64,000 bases of DNA from Rathayibacter sp. VKM Ac-2754. Its GTDB lineage: Bacteria > Actinomycetota > Actinomycetes > Actinomycetales > Microbacteriaceae. This document shows positions 8,125 to 19,603 of this stretch, in pieces (position 1 is the stretch's first letter; each line of letters opens with the position of its first letter). Location: the NCBI RefSeq assembly GCF_009807095.1, contig NZ_WUCC01000001.1, forward strand, positions 599,946-663,945, read 5' to 3'. Under the pieces are notes generated by a model. That model saw nothing but the letters and a program-made list of their open reading frames with translations. It made no database searches and was not told the DNA's origin. The translations under genes were made by a program, and so were the position numbers.

Positions 8125-8173
8125 TGCGCAATCAGGTGTTGACGGCGACGACCCCCTCCCGAAATACCCACCG
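8125..8173 (+). promoter_or_regulatory. Putative promoter/operator region of the first ABC importer operon
   Basis: TGCGCAATCAGG at 8125-8136 is a motif shared with other promoters in this block (16841, 24644, and 24352-24343 on the minus strand). TTGACG at 8139-8144 fits a -35 element. CCCGAAATACCCACCG at 8158-8173 is the reverse complement of the GntR-linked motif and overlaps the expected -10 region, as expected for a repressor site. Confidence 0.45.
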
Positions 8174-8243
8174 GCTGTACTGATCACGTCCCGACAGCAC
8201 CGGTCGCGCTCCTGCGCGCACCCCCAGCACGAGGAGAGCGATC

Positions 8244-9161
8244 ATGGTCCGCTTCGTCACACGACGGCTCGTCCAGGGCCTCGTCACGGTCTTCGGAGTC
8301 GTGACCGTCGCGTTCTTCCTCGTGCGCCTCTCGGGGAACCCGGCGGCGCTCCTGCTCGGGCCAGAGGCGTCGCAGGAGGACATCGCGCGCCTCTCGGCGA
8401 GCCTCGGCTTCGACCAGCCCCTTCTCTTCCAGTACACGGGATTCCTCGCGCGGGCCTTCACCGGTGACTTCGGCGACTCGCTGCGCCAGGGCACGCCCTC
8501 GCTCGAGCTCGTGCTGCAGCGGATGCCCGCGACCCTCCAGCTGGCCCTGACGAGCTTCGTGCTCGGCCTCGTGCTGGCGTTCGCGGTCGTGCTGATCCTG
8601 CAGCTGTCGGACTCGTCGCGGCTGCGGAACGCGGTGCTCTGGTTCGCCAGTGCCCGCCAGGCGATCCCGTCGTTCTGGTTCGGGATCCTGCTGGTGATGG
8701 TCTTCGCGGTGAGCCTCGGGGTCCTCCCCGCGCTCGGCAACAACTCGCCGCTGTCGATCGTCCTGCCCGCGGTGACGATCGCGACCCTCGAGCTCGCGCT
8801 CTACATCCGCCTGCTCGACACCGGCTTCGCCGATCAGTACCGGATGGACTACGTGCGCACCGCCTACGCGAAGGGGCAGCGGCGCAGCATCGTCATCCTG
8901 CGGCACATGCTCCCGAACGCGCTGCTCCCGGTGATCACGGTCGCGGGCCTCAATCTCGGCGCCCTGCTGGGCGGCACCGTCGTCGTCGAGCTGGTCTTCA
9001 ACTGGCCCGGAGTCGGGCAGCTGCTCATGCAGTCGATCTCGGCCCGCGACTACACCGTCGTGCAGTCGGCGATCCTCGTCATCGCCGTGTTCTTCGTGCT
9101 CGTCAACGTCGTCGTCGACCTCCTCTACGCCGCCCTCGACCCGAGAGTGAGACTCCAGTGA
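8244..9161 (+). CDS. ABC importer permease, DppB/OppB type
   Basis: A 305-residue inner-membrane permease of a peptide/nickel-type importer. It starts with the family N-terminus (FVTRRLVQGLVTVFGVVTVAFF) and has about six membrane spans. The cytoplasmic coupling (EAA) loop near residues 200-230 includes YVRTAYAKGQRR and the block HMLPNALLPVITVAGLN follows. A VVVELVFNWPGVGQLL block is also typical. Start ATG 8244 follows GAGGAGAG. It overlaps the next permease by 4 bp (ATGA-like GTGA), so the two subunits are translationally coupled. Substrate class (oligopeptide, nickel, opine or other organic) cannot be decided from the permease. Confidence 0.93.
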   Translation: MVRFVTRRLVQGLVTVFGVVTVAFFLVRLSGNPAALLLGPEASQEDIARLSASLGFDQPLLFQYTGFLARAFTGDFGDSLRQGTPSLELVLQRMPATLQLALTSFVLGLVLAFAVVLILQLSDSSRLRNAVLWFASARQAIPSFWFGILLVMVFAVSLGVLPALGNNSPLSIVLPAVTIATLELALYIRLLDTGFADQYRMDYVRTAYAKGQRRSIVILRHMLPNALLPVITVAGLNLGALLGGTVVVELVFNWPGVGQLLMQSISARDYTVVQSAILVIAVFFVLVNVVVDLLYAALDPRVRLQ

Positions 9162-10123
9162 GCCCCCGCGTCCCTCCGCAGCCCGCCACCACCGACGTGC
9201 GCGAGCCGATCGCGGTGCCGACCCCCGCCTCCGCCCGCACCTCGACGCAGGCGCTCGCGATCCAGCGGGTCCGGTGGCTGTTCCGCCGCCCGCAGCCCGG
9301 CTCGTCGCAGACTCCGCTGAGCGCGTCGTTCTACGTCGCCACCGCGCTCGTCGCCCTCGTGGTCCTCACGATCGTGCTCGTGCCGCTGCTGCCGTTCTTC
9401 GACCCCGACACCCAGGATCTGCGCGGGCGCTTCCTGCTGCCGCTCGCCGACCCGGCGCACCTGCTCGGCACCGACGCGCTCGGCCGCGACATGCTCTCGC
9501 GCCTCGCCGTCGCGGGCCGGGTGTCGCTGTCGATCGCGGTGCCGGCGGTGGCGCTCAACCTGCTGATCGGCGTGACGCTCGGCCTCATCGCCGGCTACTT
9601 CGGCGGGCGGCTCGACACCGTCATCTCGGCGCTGTCCGACATCCAGCTCGCGATCCCGATCATGCTGCTGCTGATCGCCATCGTCTCGGCGATCGGCCCG
9701 AGCGTGCTGACGCTGATCGTGGTGATCGGAGTCGCCAACTGGGTCGGCTACGCCCGCGTCGCCCGGGCGACCGCCTGGTCGCTCCGCGAGCGCGAGTTCA
9801 TCTGGGCGCCGAAGACGCACGGAGCGACCCACGGCTGGATCCTGCGCAAGCACCTCGTGCCCAACGTGATCCCCGCGCTCGCGGTGCTCGTGCCGTTCGA
9901 CCTCGGTGTGATCGTGCTGCTCGAGGCGGCGCTGTCGTTCCTCGGCCTCGGCATCCAGGCGCCCACCCCCAGCTGGGGCGGGATGATCGAGGAGGGTCAG
10001 ACCTACCTCCGCGACAGCCCGATGATCACGATCCTCCCCGGCCTGATGCTCTTCATGCTCGTCGCCGGGCTCCAGTTCATGAGCCAGCGCCTCACCGGCG
10101 TCCAGTCGCAGAAGGCGGAGTAG
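9158..10123 (+). CDS. ABC importer permease, DppC/OppC type
   Basis: A 321-residue partner permease. The N-terminal cytoplasmic extension (about 1-55) is longer than usual, then one membrane span, a periplasmic part with DPDTQDLRGRFLLP and the family hallmark HLLGTDALGRDMLSRLA (about 102-118), then five more spans with the EAA loop (about 215-245). The GTG start at 9158 overlaps the previous stop (GTGA). Three bases separate its stop from the ATPase gene. Together with the DppB-like subunit it forms the membrane channel. Confidence 0.93.
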   Translation: MSPRVPPQPATTDVREPIAVPTPASARTSTQALAIQRVRWLFRRPQPGSSQTPLSASFYVATALVALVVLTIVLVPLLPFFDPDTQDLRGRFLLPLADPAHLLGTDALGRDMLSRLAVAGRVSLSIAVPAVALNLLIGVTLGLIAGYFGGRLDTVISALSDIQLAIPIMLLLIAIVSAIGPSVLTLIVVIGVANWVGYARVARATAWSLREREFIWAPKTHGATHGWILRKHLVPNVIPALAVLVPFDLGVIVLLEAALSFLGLGIQAPTPSWGGMIEEGQTYLRDSPMITILPGLMLFMLVAGLQFMSQRLTGVQSQKAE

Positions 10124-10126
10124 CGC

Positions 10127-11794
<1,668 letters not shown>

Positions 11795-11891
11795 CCCGCT
11801 CCACAGCACCGCCTTCCCGCTCCTCCCGCGCTCTCCCGCGCCGGCCGGCTCCGCTCCCGCGCGCCCGGCCCTCGACGAAAGGCACTCCCCC

Positions 11892-13421
11892 ATGCTCCGA
11901 CGCACCCGGCACTCCGCCGCCGTGGCCTCCGCCGCCGCGGTCGCCCTCCTCCTCACCGCGTGCAGCGGCGAGGCCTCCTCGAGCGAGGGAGGCGGGTCGA
12001 GGGACTCGATCGTCGTCGCCCAGCCGAGCGACCTGGCCAACGCCGATCCCGTGATCGACAACGGGCTCTACAGCACCAACATCTTCCACGCGGTCTACGA
12101 CCAGCTGACGACGGTCGACGGAGACGGCGAGCTCCAGCCGCGCCTCGCGACGGAGTGGACCGCGAGCGACGACGCGAAGACCTGGACCTTCACCCTCCGC
12201 GACGACGCGACCTTCACCGATGGCACGCCCGTCACCGCCGAGGACGTGCGCTTCAGCTTCCAGGCGGTCATCGACTCGCCCGACTCGCTGAACAAGATCT
12301 ACACGAACAACATCGCGAGCATGGAGGTGACCAGCGACACCGAGATCACCTTCCAGCTCACGGCAGGCGACTCGGTCTTCACCCGCCGCGCGTACTACAT
12401 CTCGATCGTCCCCGAGGCGTACTACACCGAGGTCGGCTCCGACGGCTTCGCGAAGGCGCCCATCGGCTCCGGCCCGTACACCTTCGAGAGCTGGACCCCC
12501 GGCGTCTCGACCGAGCTCGCCGCGAACCCCGACTACTGGGGCGGCGAGCCCTCGATCGCGAACGTGACCGTCGAGCCGATCGCCGACCCGGACGCGCGCC
12601 TGAACGGGCTGCTGTCGGGTGACATCGACCTCACCGCGATCACCCCCGCTCAGGTCGCCTCCGTCGACGGCTCCGGCTACACCGTCGCCGAGGGCCAGTC
12701 GAACCAGCTGATCTACGTCGGCTTCAACGAGACCTCCGGCGGCCCGCTCGCCGACGCCGACCTGCGCAACGCCATCAGCATGGCGATCGACCGCGAGACC
12801 ATCATCGAGACGATCCACGACGGCTACGCGACCGTCGCGAACGCCTCCTCCGTCGCCCCGAACGTCAACGGCTTCGACGCAGAGCTGCCCGACCTCGCCT
12901 ACGACCCCGACGCGGCCGCCGAGCTGGTCGAGTCCTCCGGCTACGACGGCAGCGCGATCCCCTTCCAGTACCCGACCGGCGGCAACGTGCCGAACTCGGC
13001 CGAGGTCGCCCAGGCGATCGCCTCGCAGCTCGCCGAGGTGGGCATCACCGTCGAGCTCGAGGGTGTGGAGTACTCCTCCTACGTGCTGCTGACCTCGTCG
13101 AAGTCGCACCCGGGCATGTACATCACCCAGTTCTCGCCGTCGATGATGGACGCCTCGACCACCCTGAACTACCTCTACGGCCCCACCGGCTACGCGATCT
13201 TCTCCGACCCCGACGTCGACGCCCTGATCGTCGAGGCCAACGCCACGGTCGACACCGACGCCCGCAACGACGTGATCGCCGAGATCTGGGCGCTGAACGC
13301 CGAGCGCACGCACCTCGCGAACATCGACTACACGGTCGCGACCTACGGAGTGGCCCCCGGCCTCGACTGGACGCCGCGCGCCGACGGCCACGTCGACTGG
13401 CGCGAGGCGAGCTGGCAGTAG
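11892..13421 (+). CDS. ABC importer substrate-binding lipoprotein (SBP family 5)
   Basis: A 509-residue exported lipoprotein: signal peptide residues 1-23 with lipobox LLTAC (Cys24 the lipidated residue). The mature part is a family 5 (peptide/nickel/opine) binding protein, with the diagnostic LATEWTASDDAKTWTFTLRD block at about 81-100 and the SGPYTFESWTPG region near 196-207. It captures the substrate outside the cell and delivers it to the importer encoded just upstream. It is about 40 percent similar by eye to the second binding protein at 26546, mostly in conserved blocks, so the two importers probably arose by duplication or take related ligands (inference). Confidence 0.93.
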   Translation: MLRRTRHSAAVASAAAVALLLTACSGEASSSEGGGSRDSIVVAQPSDLANADPVIDNGLYSTNIFHAVYDQLTTVDGDGELQPRLATEWTASDDAKTWTFTLRDDATFTDGTPVTAEDVRFSFQAVIDSPDSLNKIYTNNIASMEVTSDTEITFQLTAGDSVFTRRAYYISIVPEAYYTEVGSDGFAKAPIGSGPYTFESWTPGVSTELAANPDYWGGEPSIANVTVEPIADPDARLNGLLSGDIDLTAITPAQVASVDGSGYTVAEGQSNQLIYVGFNETSGGPLADADLRNAISMAIDRETIIETIHDGYATVANASSVAPNVNGFDAELPDLAYDPDAAAELVESSGYDGSAIPFQYPTGGNVPNSAEVAQAIASQLAEVGITVELEGVEYSSYVLLTSSKSHPGMYITQFSPSMMDASTTLNYLYGPTGYAIFSDPDVDALIVEANATVDTDARNDVIAEIWALNAERTHLANIDYTVATYGVAPGLDWTPRADGHVDWREASWQ

Positions 13422-13449
13422 CCGAGAGATCGAGAAGGAAGGAGCACGC

Positions 13450-14145
13450 ATGTACCTCGCCGACGACACCGGAGCGGCGCACGACTTCATCTGGATGGTG
13501 AAGAACGCGGTCGTGCCGCGACCCATCGCCTGGGTCGGCACCGAGAGCGCGAGCGGAGTGGGCAACCTCGCCCCGTTCTCGTACTTCACCCTGGTCACGA
13601 TGGATCCGCCGACGCTGATGATCTCGTTCACCGGAGAGAAGGACTCGCACGACAACATCCGCGAGACCGGCGAGTTCGTGGTGAACCTGGTCACCGACGG
13701 ACAGGCCGAGGTGGAGACGGCGACGGCGGCGATCACCCCGCCGTCGGTCGACGAGGCCGCGCTACTCGGTCTCGAGGTCGTCGACTCGACCAGGGTCCGG
13801 CCGAAGCGCCTGGCGATGGCGAAGGTGGCGCTCGAGTGCGTGCTGCTGCGCGAGACCGAGGTGTACGACGCGAACGTGGTCTTCGGCCAGGTGCTCGCGG
13901 TGCACGCCGACGACGGGATCCTCGACCCGAGCGGGCGCATCGACATCGCGAAGTACCGCCCGGTCGCGCGCCTCGGCGGCTCGCTGTACACGACCGTCAC
14001 GAGCGACTACAAGCACCCGGTGCCGGTGGCGACCGAGGAGTGGCTGGCGGCGCAGCCCGGTGGCGGGGCCGCCGCGCCGGTCGACCCCGAGGAGCTCGCG
14101 GCGGCGGCGGCCTGGTCGAGGGAGCAGGCGGCCGCGGCGGTGTGA
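13450..14145 (+). CDS. Flavin reductase-like, FMN-binding split-barrel protein
   Basis: A 231-residue protein of the flavin reductase (FMN_red, split-barrel) family. Diagnostic blocks are VPRPIAWVGTESASGVGN (about 22-39), LAPFSYFTLVTMDPPTLMIS (about 40-59) and DSHDNIRETGEFVVNLV. Such proteins reduce FMN with NAD(P)H and supply it to two-component monooxygenases, or act as flavin-linked oxidases. It starts 28 bp after the importer's binding protein with a good AAGGAAGGAG site, so it belongs to that operon. This places a flavin enzyme directly beside an uptake system and supports a link with the LLM monooxygenases at 16963-19586. Confidence 0.88.
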   Translation: MYLADDTGAAHDFIWMVKNAVVPRPIAWVGTESASGVGNLAPFSYFTLVTMDPPTLMISFTGEKDSHDNIRETGEFVVNLVTDGQAEVETATAAITPPSVDEAALLGLEVVDSTRVRPKRLAMAKVALECVLLRETEVYDANVVFGQVLAVHADDGILDPSGRIDIAKYRPVARLGGSLYTTVTSDYKHPVPVATEEWLAAQPGGGAAAPVDPEELAAAAAWSREQAAAAV

Positions 14146-14286
14146 TCGGGCGGGGGCACGCGGTACCCCGCGGTCCCCCTCGTCGTCCTGTCCGCCTCCT
14201 TCTGCAGCGCCCTCGGCGCGACCGCCCTGCGCGCACCCGACCGGCGGCCGCGAGTCGCCGCCTCCCTCCGCGTCGCTGTCGGAGCG

Positions 14287-14670
14287 ATGTTCGCCGTCAC
14301 GGGCGTCAGTCACTTCGTCGGCAGACGCGAGCAGATGATCGCGATGGTGCCGGAGCGGCTGGCCGCGCCGGAGCTCCTCGTCTCGGCCACCGGAGTGCTC
14401 GAGCTCGCCGGTGCCACAGCGATGCTCTCGTCACGCCTCACCCCCTGGGCCGCGACCGGCCTCTCGGCCCTGCTCGTCGCGACGTCCCCCGCCAACGACA
14501 CCCTCGCTCACTCGGGCGGTCCCCTCGAGTGGTCGCAGACGCTCGCCCCCCGGACCGCCCTGCAGGTCGCGTACCTCGCCGCGACGGCCGGCCTCGCCGC
14601 GTCCTCCTCCCGCGCCGTGAGGGCGACCAGCGCGCCCTCCCTGCTGTCTCCCCGCCGCACGCCGCCCTCC

Positions 14671-14685
<15 letters not shown>
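14287..14685 (+). CDS. DoxX-like membrane protein, probably start-lost or non-canonically started
   Basis: The ATG at 14287 gives a 132-residue protein with a DoxX-type N-terminal segment (FAVTGVSHFVGRREQMIAMV), an ELAGATAML span and a PAN motif. The same high-GC3 frame continues upstream without a stop to 14146, immediately after the TGA of the flavin reductase, and encodes another hydrophobic segment (VPLVVLSASF). There is no ATG, GTG or TTG in that stretch; ACG at 14158 could be a mutated ATG. So the gene may have lost its start, or use ACG or CTG. Its stop TAG at 14683-14685 and last residues (SMLVE) come from the REP-like repeat that begins at 14671, so the original C-terminus may also have been replaced. 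Confidence 0.5.
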
Positions 14686-15139
<454 letters not shown>

Positions 15140-15260
15140 CCCTAGCAACGTCCGCCATCCCGCCCCCGAAGCCTCCTCCACAGCCCCTCCCGCCCCGCGA
15201 GTCGTCCCGTTCGGGCCCTGCGCCCGCTCCGATGTCGGTCCTCCCTGCTTCAATATCCGT

Positions 15261-16652
15261 ATGGCAGTTGCAGCACCGACCAGACCCGCGGAGGCGTCAC
15301 TCGACGCGATCCGCGAGGGCGCCGACGACGTCGGCCGGCTCGCGCGCAACGCGTCGATGCACTTCCTCGCATCCGCCGAACGGCTGTACGACGTCTACCA
15401 CCGGGCACTCGCGATCCCCCTCTCCTTCGCCCGCGGTGGCCTGTCGAGCAGCGAGTCGAACACCCTCGTCGAGCGCTCGCTCCGCGCCGAGCTCGCCAAC
15501 GGATCAGGGGTGTCCGAGTGGGAGCTGTCGCGCGAGCTCGAGCGCGCCCACCTGCTGGTCGAGGACCTGCCGCTCACCCGCGCCGCGCTCGCAGCGGCCC
15601 GGATCCGGTGGCGGGCGGGCGAGGTGATCTGCTCGGTCGCCGCGTCGCTGCCGAAGGAGTCGCTCGCCGAGTTCGACGAGCGCGCCACCGAGCTCGCCCT
15701 CTCGAGGACTCCGACCCAGCTGCGCCGCGCGCTCGACAGGCTCCGCGACGAGCTGCACACCGAGCCGCTCGCCGAGCGGCACACGCGCGCGAAGCAGGAC
15801 CGCGGAGTGTGGCTCACCCCCGAGATCGACGGAATGGCCACGCTCAGCGCCCTGCTTCCGGCAGCCGCCGCGCTCGCGGCGTACAGCCGCCTCGACCGCA
15901 TCGCCCGCACGCTCCGCGACAGCGACGGCGACGTCGCTCGCGGTGCTCATACCGCTCAGGGTGACGAGCGGACCCTCGCGCAGCTGCGCGCCGACGCGCT
16001 CGCCGATCTGCTCTGCGACGGCGACGTCGCCGGCACGACACCGATCAGCGACGGGACCGAGGCGCCGCCGACCTTCGTTCCGGGTGTGCGCCCCGAGGTG
16101 CGGCTGACCCTGGCAGCGAGCACCGCCGCCGGCGTCGACGACGCGCCCGCCGATCTCGACGGCTACGGCCTCATCCCCGCCGACACCGCCCGCCACCTCG
16201 TCGGGGTCGCGGCGACCCTCACCCGCGTCCTCACCGATCCCGAGACCGGCGCCGTCGTCTCCGTCGGCCGCACCCACCGCGTCCCACCCCCGCGGATGCG
16301 CCTCCACCTGCAGCTGCGCGACCGGACCTGCCGCTTCCCCGGCTGCACCCGCCCCGCCTCCACCGCCGAAGCCGACCACACCCTCGAATGGCGCAACGGA
16401 GGCGACACCTCCCTCGACAACCTCCTCAGCCTCTGCACCGCCCACCACCACGTCCGCCACGGCGACCGCTGGACCTACCGCCTCCACGCCGACGGCACCG
16501 CCGACTGGACCACCCCCACCGGACGCCACGTCACCACCCGACCACCCGCACTCCTCCCGCCCGCACCCGCCCGGCCCGCCTTCCGCGAGCATCCGCTCTT
16601 CGCACCCTCACCGCAGCCGCCCCGCTCCACCGGGACACCACCGCCGTTCTGA
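15261..16652 (+). CDS. HNH endonuclease, DUF222/13E12 repeat family
   Basis: A 463-residue protein with the DUF222 domain (about 30-330) followed by an HNH nuclease: CRFPGCTRPASTAEADH (about 355-371), EWRNGGDTSLDNLLSLC and a closing CTAHHHVRH. The Cys/His pattern is a zinc-stabilised HNH. This family is present in many near-copies per genome in actinobacteria, often in variable regions, and its role is unknown (selfish element or phage-related defence have both been suggested). The C-terminal coding region (about 16260-16650) is even more C-rich at third positions than neighbouring genes. It lies between the REP array and the monooxygenase operon. Confidence 0.85.
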   Translation: MAVAAPTRPAEASLDAIREGADDVGRLARNASMHFLASAERLYDVYHRALAIPLSFARGGLSSSESNTLVERSLRAELANGSGVSEWELSRELERAHLLVEDLPLTRAALAAARIRWRAGEVICSVAASLPKESLAEFDERATELALSRTPTQLRRALDRLRDELHTEPLAERHTRAKQDRGVWLTPEIDGMATLSALLPAAAALAAYSRLDRIARTLRDSDGDVARGAHTAQGDERTLAQLRADALADLLCDGDVAGTTPISDGTEAPPTFVPGVRPEVRLTLAASTAAGVDDAPADLDGYGLIPADTARHLVGVAATLTRVLTDPETGAVVSVGRTHRVPPPRMRLHLQLRDRTCRFPGCTRPASTAEADHTLEWRNGGDTSLDNLLSLCTAHHHVRHGDRWTYRLHADGTADWTTPTGRHVTTRPPALLPPAPARPAFREHPLFAPSPQPPRSTGTPPPF

Positions 16653-16962
16653 CGCGCCCAGCGCCTCCTCGCTCGCGGCCGCGACTCGACGCGCTCCGAC
16701 CGGATCCGCCCGGCGGATACCGCGGCGAGCGCCGACGCGACCCGCGCGGGCGGCACCCGCCTCCCGGCGAATTCCCGCGCGCCGATCCGCAGAACCCCCG
16801 GTCAGCGCCCGATCCTCTCCCGATCCCCCCGCCCGGGCACTGCGCAATCAGATCGGCACCCCGCCGCGGTCCCGGCGAAATCTGCGCCCTGTGGAATGGC
16901 CTCCAGATCAGCGGCACCGGCACCGCCGCAGGCACGCGACACTTCCGAAGGAGCCCGATCCC
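16653..16962 (+). promoter_or_regulatory. Upstream control region of the LLM monooxygenase operon
   Basis: No gene is supported in this 310-bp gap. It holds GGTCAGCGCCC at 16800-16810 and TGCGCAATCAGA at 16841-16852. Both elements occur in the same order upstream of the first importer operon (8093-8103 and 8125-8136). CCGGCGAATT also occurs in both regions (16764 and 8059). A Shine-Dalgarno AAGGAG at 16948-16953 precedes the ATG. No clear -10/-35 pair was found. Confidence 0.4.
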
Positions 16963-18276
16963 ATGGTCACCCCGTTCCATCTCGCCTGGTTCACCCCGTT
17001 CAAGACCCCCGCGTGGAAGAGTCCGTGGGCGGCCGACACTCCGACGACCTGGCTGAACGGCGACTACTACATCGACATGGCGCGTCAGCTCGAGCGGGCC
17101 GGCTTCGACTTCATGATGTTCGAGGACTCGACTCTCGTCTCCGACACCTACGGCGGCACGACCGAGAACGACCTCAAGCACGGGCTGCACTCGCCCAAGG
17201 GCGACCCCGTGCCGCTGCTGCCGGTGCTCGCGCAGCACACCTCCAAGATGGGCTTCATCGCGACGATGTCGACCAGCTTCTACCCGCCGTTCATCCTCGC
17301 CCGCACCATGGCCACGATGGACCACCTGACGAAGGGCCGGGTCGGCTGGAACATCGTCACCTCCTCCGAGGATCTCGCAGGGCAGAACTACGGTCTCGAC
17401 CACCTGCTCCCCCACGACGAGCGCTACGCGATGGCCGAGGAGTACGTCACCGTCGTGAAGGCGCTCTGGGACTCGTGGGAGCCCGGCGCGATCGTCGCCG
17501 ACCGCGAGACCGGCGTCCTCGCCGATCACACGAAGGTGCACCCCATCCACCACGAGGGGAAGTACTTCAAGGTCCGCGGCCCGCTCAACCTGCCCGCCGG
17601 CCCGCAGGGGCACCCCGTGCTCTGCCAGGCGGGCGGCTCCCCCGCCGGTCGCGACTTCGCGGCCAAGCACTCCAACGTGCTGCTCTCGCAGCCCAGCGGA
17701 GTGGAGGGGATGAAGGAGTACCGCGACGACATCCGCGCCCGTGCCGCCGCCCACGGCCGCAACCCCGACGACGTGAAGGTGATGTACATCATCCAGCCGG
17801 TGCTCGGCGAGACGCAGGCCGACGCCGAGGAGCTCGCGCGCCGCCGCTACGAGCTCACGCAGGACCAGATCGAGACGGTCCTCGGCATCATGTCGATCAC
17901 CACCGAGGTCGACTTCAAGCAGTTCGACCTCGATCAGCCGCTGCCCGACGACGTCACGACCAACGGCCACCAGTCGGGGCTCGCATCGTTCAAGAAGCGG
18001 GCCGCCGGCAAGACGATCCGCGAGGCGCTGATGGGCCAGTCGTCCGAGTCGGTGAAGCTGGTCGGCACGCCCGACTCCGTCGCCGAGCAGATGGAGGAGG
18101 TCGTGGACTTCGTCGGAGGGGACGGCTTCCTCGTCCGCGGCGAGCCGGTGCGCACGCACTCGCGCCGCTACATCGACGAGATCGCGAGCGGGCTCGCCCC
18201 CGCGCTCCGCCGCCGCGGCCTGATCCGCTCCTCCTACGACGAGCCCACCTTCAAGGCGAACCTGGCGGCGTTCTGA
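16963..18276 (+). CDS. LLM-class FMN-dependent monooxygenase (NtaA/SnaA/DszA type), first of two
   Basis: A 437-residue TIM-barrel monooxygenase. It uses reduced FMN supplied by a separate reductase. Hallmarks are the N-terminal HLAWF block (6-10), FMMFEDS near 50-56, GRVGWNIVTS at 125-134 followed by QNYG, and DHTKVHPIHHEGKYFKVRGP with a later QAGGSPAGRDFAAKHSN. This subgroup oxidises aminopolycarboxylates, sulfones and related compounds by C-N or C-S cleavage; the actual substrate here is unknown. ATG 16963 follows AAGGAG. Its stop overlaps the second monooxygenase's ATG by one base (TGATG), so the two are coupled. Confidence 0.9.
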   Translation: MVTPFHLAWFTPFKTPAWKSPWAADTPTTWLNGDYYIDMARQLERAGFDFMMFEDSTLVSDTYGGTTENDLKHGLHSPKGDPVPLLPVLAQHTSKMGFIATMSTSFYPPFILARTMATMDHLTKGRVGWNIVTSSEDLAGQNYGLDHLLPHDERYAMAEEYVTVVKALWDSWEPGAIVADRETGVLADHTKVHPIHHEGKYFKVRGPLNLPAGPQGHPVLCQAGGSPAGRDFAAKHSNVLLSQPSGVEGMKEYRDDIRARAAAHGRNPDDVKVMYIIQPVLGETQADAEELARRRYELTQDQIETVLGIMSITTEVDFKQFDLDQPLPDDVTTNGHQSGLASFKKRAAGKTIREALMGQSSESVKLVGTPDSVAEQMEEVVDFVGGDGFLVRGEPVRTHSRRYIDEIASGLAPALRRRGLIRSSYDEPTFKANLAAF

Positions 18277-19586
18277 TGGTCGCCCCGTTCCACCTCGGCT
18301 GGTTCCTCAACGGCACCTCGGTGCCCGCCTGGGGTCAGGAGTTCTCGGGCGCGATCGGCACGCAGTGGCAGCAGGCCGAGATCTTCGTCGACCTCGCGCG
18401 GGCGATGGAGCGGGCGCGCTTCGACTACGTGCTGATCGAGGACAACACCTTCGTCGGCGACCGCTACGGCGACTCGATGGAGCTCTACCTCAAGCACGCG
18501 TTCCAGACCCCGCGGCAGGATCCGATGGTCACCGCGACCCTCCTGGCGCAGGCGACGGAGCGGCTCGGGATCATCGCGACGGCGGGCACCTTCGCCTACC
18601 ACCCGTACATGCTGGCGCGCCTCACCGCGTCGATCGACCAGGTCTCGAAGGGCCGGATGGGCGTGAACGTCGTCACCGGCACCTCCGACCGCGCGCTGCA
18701 GAACTACGGCTTCGACGGCATGGACGAGCACGACTCGCGCTACGACGTCGCCGAGGACTTCCTGAAGGCGTCGATCGCACTCTGGGACACCTGGCAGCCG
18801 GGCGCCGTGGTCGCCGACTCCGACACCGGCTACTGGGCCGATCACACGAAGGTGCGCCGGGCCGACTACCGCGGCAGCCACTACTCCAGCCGCGGCCCGC
18901 TCAACACGGGGCCGCTGCCGCAGGGCCGCCCGGTGATCTCGCAGGCCGGAGGCTCGCCCCGCGGCATCGCGTTCGCCGCGAAGTACGCCGACACCATCGT
19001 CGCCATCCACGCCACGGCCGAGTCGATGAAGGCCTACCGCGACAAGGTCCGCGCGGCGGCGATCTCGTTCGGCCGCGACCCCGACGACATCAAGGTGCTC
19101 TTCGGAGTGGGCCCGATCGTCGGATCCACGCAGGCCGAGGCGGAGGAGCGCGTGCGCCTGCGCCGCGACGACATCGCCGAGAACATCGAGGTGCACCTCG
19201 CCGCGATGGCGAAGTCGACCGACATCGACTTCGCGCAGGTCCCGCTCGACGTGCCGCTCGGCTCCCTCGAGCTGCAGACGAACGGCACGCAGCAGCTCAG
19301 CGACTTCGTCACGCGCAACGCCACGAAGACGCTCCGCGAGGCCGTGGTCTCGCGCGGAGTCGGCAACGGCCCGGTCATCGCCGGCACTCCCGAGACGGTC
19401 GCCGATCAGCTCGAGGAGATGATGCGCGTCGCCGGCGGAGACGGCTTCCTCATCTCGACCAGCGGCGTCACCCGCCGCTTCATCGCCGAGATCTGCGACG
19501 GACTGGTGCCCGAGCTGCAGCGCCGCGGACTCACGCGCCGCGAGTACTCGTTCGACCAGCTGCGCGACAACCTGCTCGAGTTCTGA
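18276..19586 (+). CDS. LLM-class FMN-dependent monooxygenase (NtaA/SnaA/DszA type), second of two
   Basis: A 436-residue paralogue of the preceding protein, clearly related along its length (HLGWF at 6-10, YVLIEDNTFV, GRMGVNVVTGTS at 127-138, QNYG, DHTKV, QAGGSPRGIAFAAKYAD). Divergence is large enough that the two probably act on different substrates or in sequence, as with DszA/DszC-like pairs. The start ATG overlaps the previous stop. The hydrolase gene follows 17 bp downstream with its own AGGAGA site. Either flavin reductase (13450 or 23767) could supply reduced FMN (inference). Confidence 0.9.
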   Translation: MVAPFHLGWFLNGTSVPAWGQEFSGAIGTQWQQAEIFVDLARAMERARFDYVLIEDNTFVGDRYGDSMELYLKHAFQTPRQDPMVTATLLAQATERLGIIATAGTFAYHPYMLARLTASIDQVSKGRMGVNVVTGTSDRALQNYGFDGMDEHDSRYDVAEDFLKASIALWDTWQPGAVVADSDTGYWADHTKVRRADYRGSHYSSRGPLNTGPLPQGRPVISQAGGSPRGIAFAAKYADTIVAIHATAESMKAYRDKVRAAAISFGRDPDDIKVLFGVGPIVGSTQAEAEERVRLRRDDIAENIEVHLAAMAKSTDIDFAQVPLDVPLGSLELQTNGTQQLSDFVTRNATKTLREAVVSRGVGNGPVIAGTPETVADQLEEMMRVAGGDGFLISTSGVTRRFIAEICDGLVPELQRRGLTRREYSFDQLRDNLLEF

Positions 19587-19603
19587 CCGATAGGAGAGCC
19601 ACC

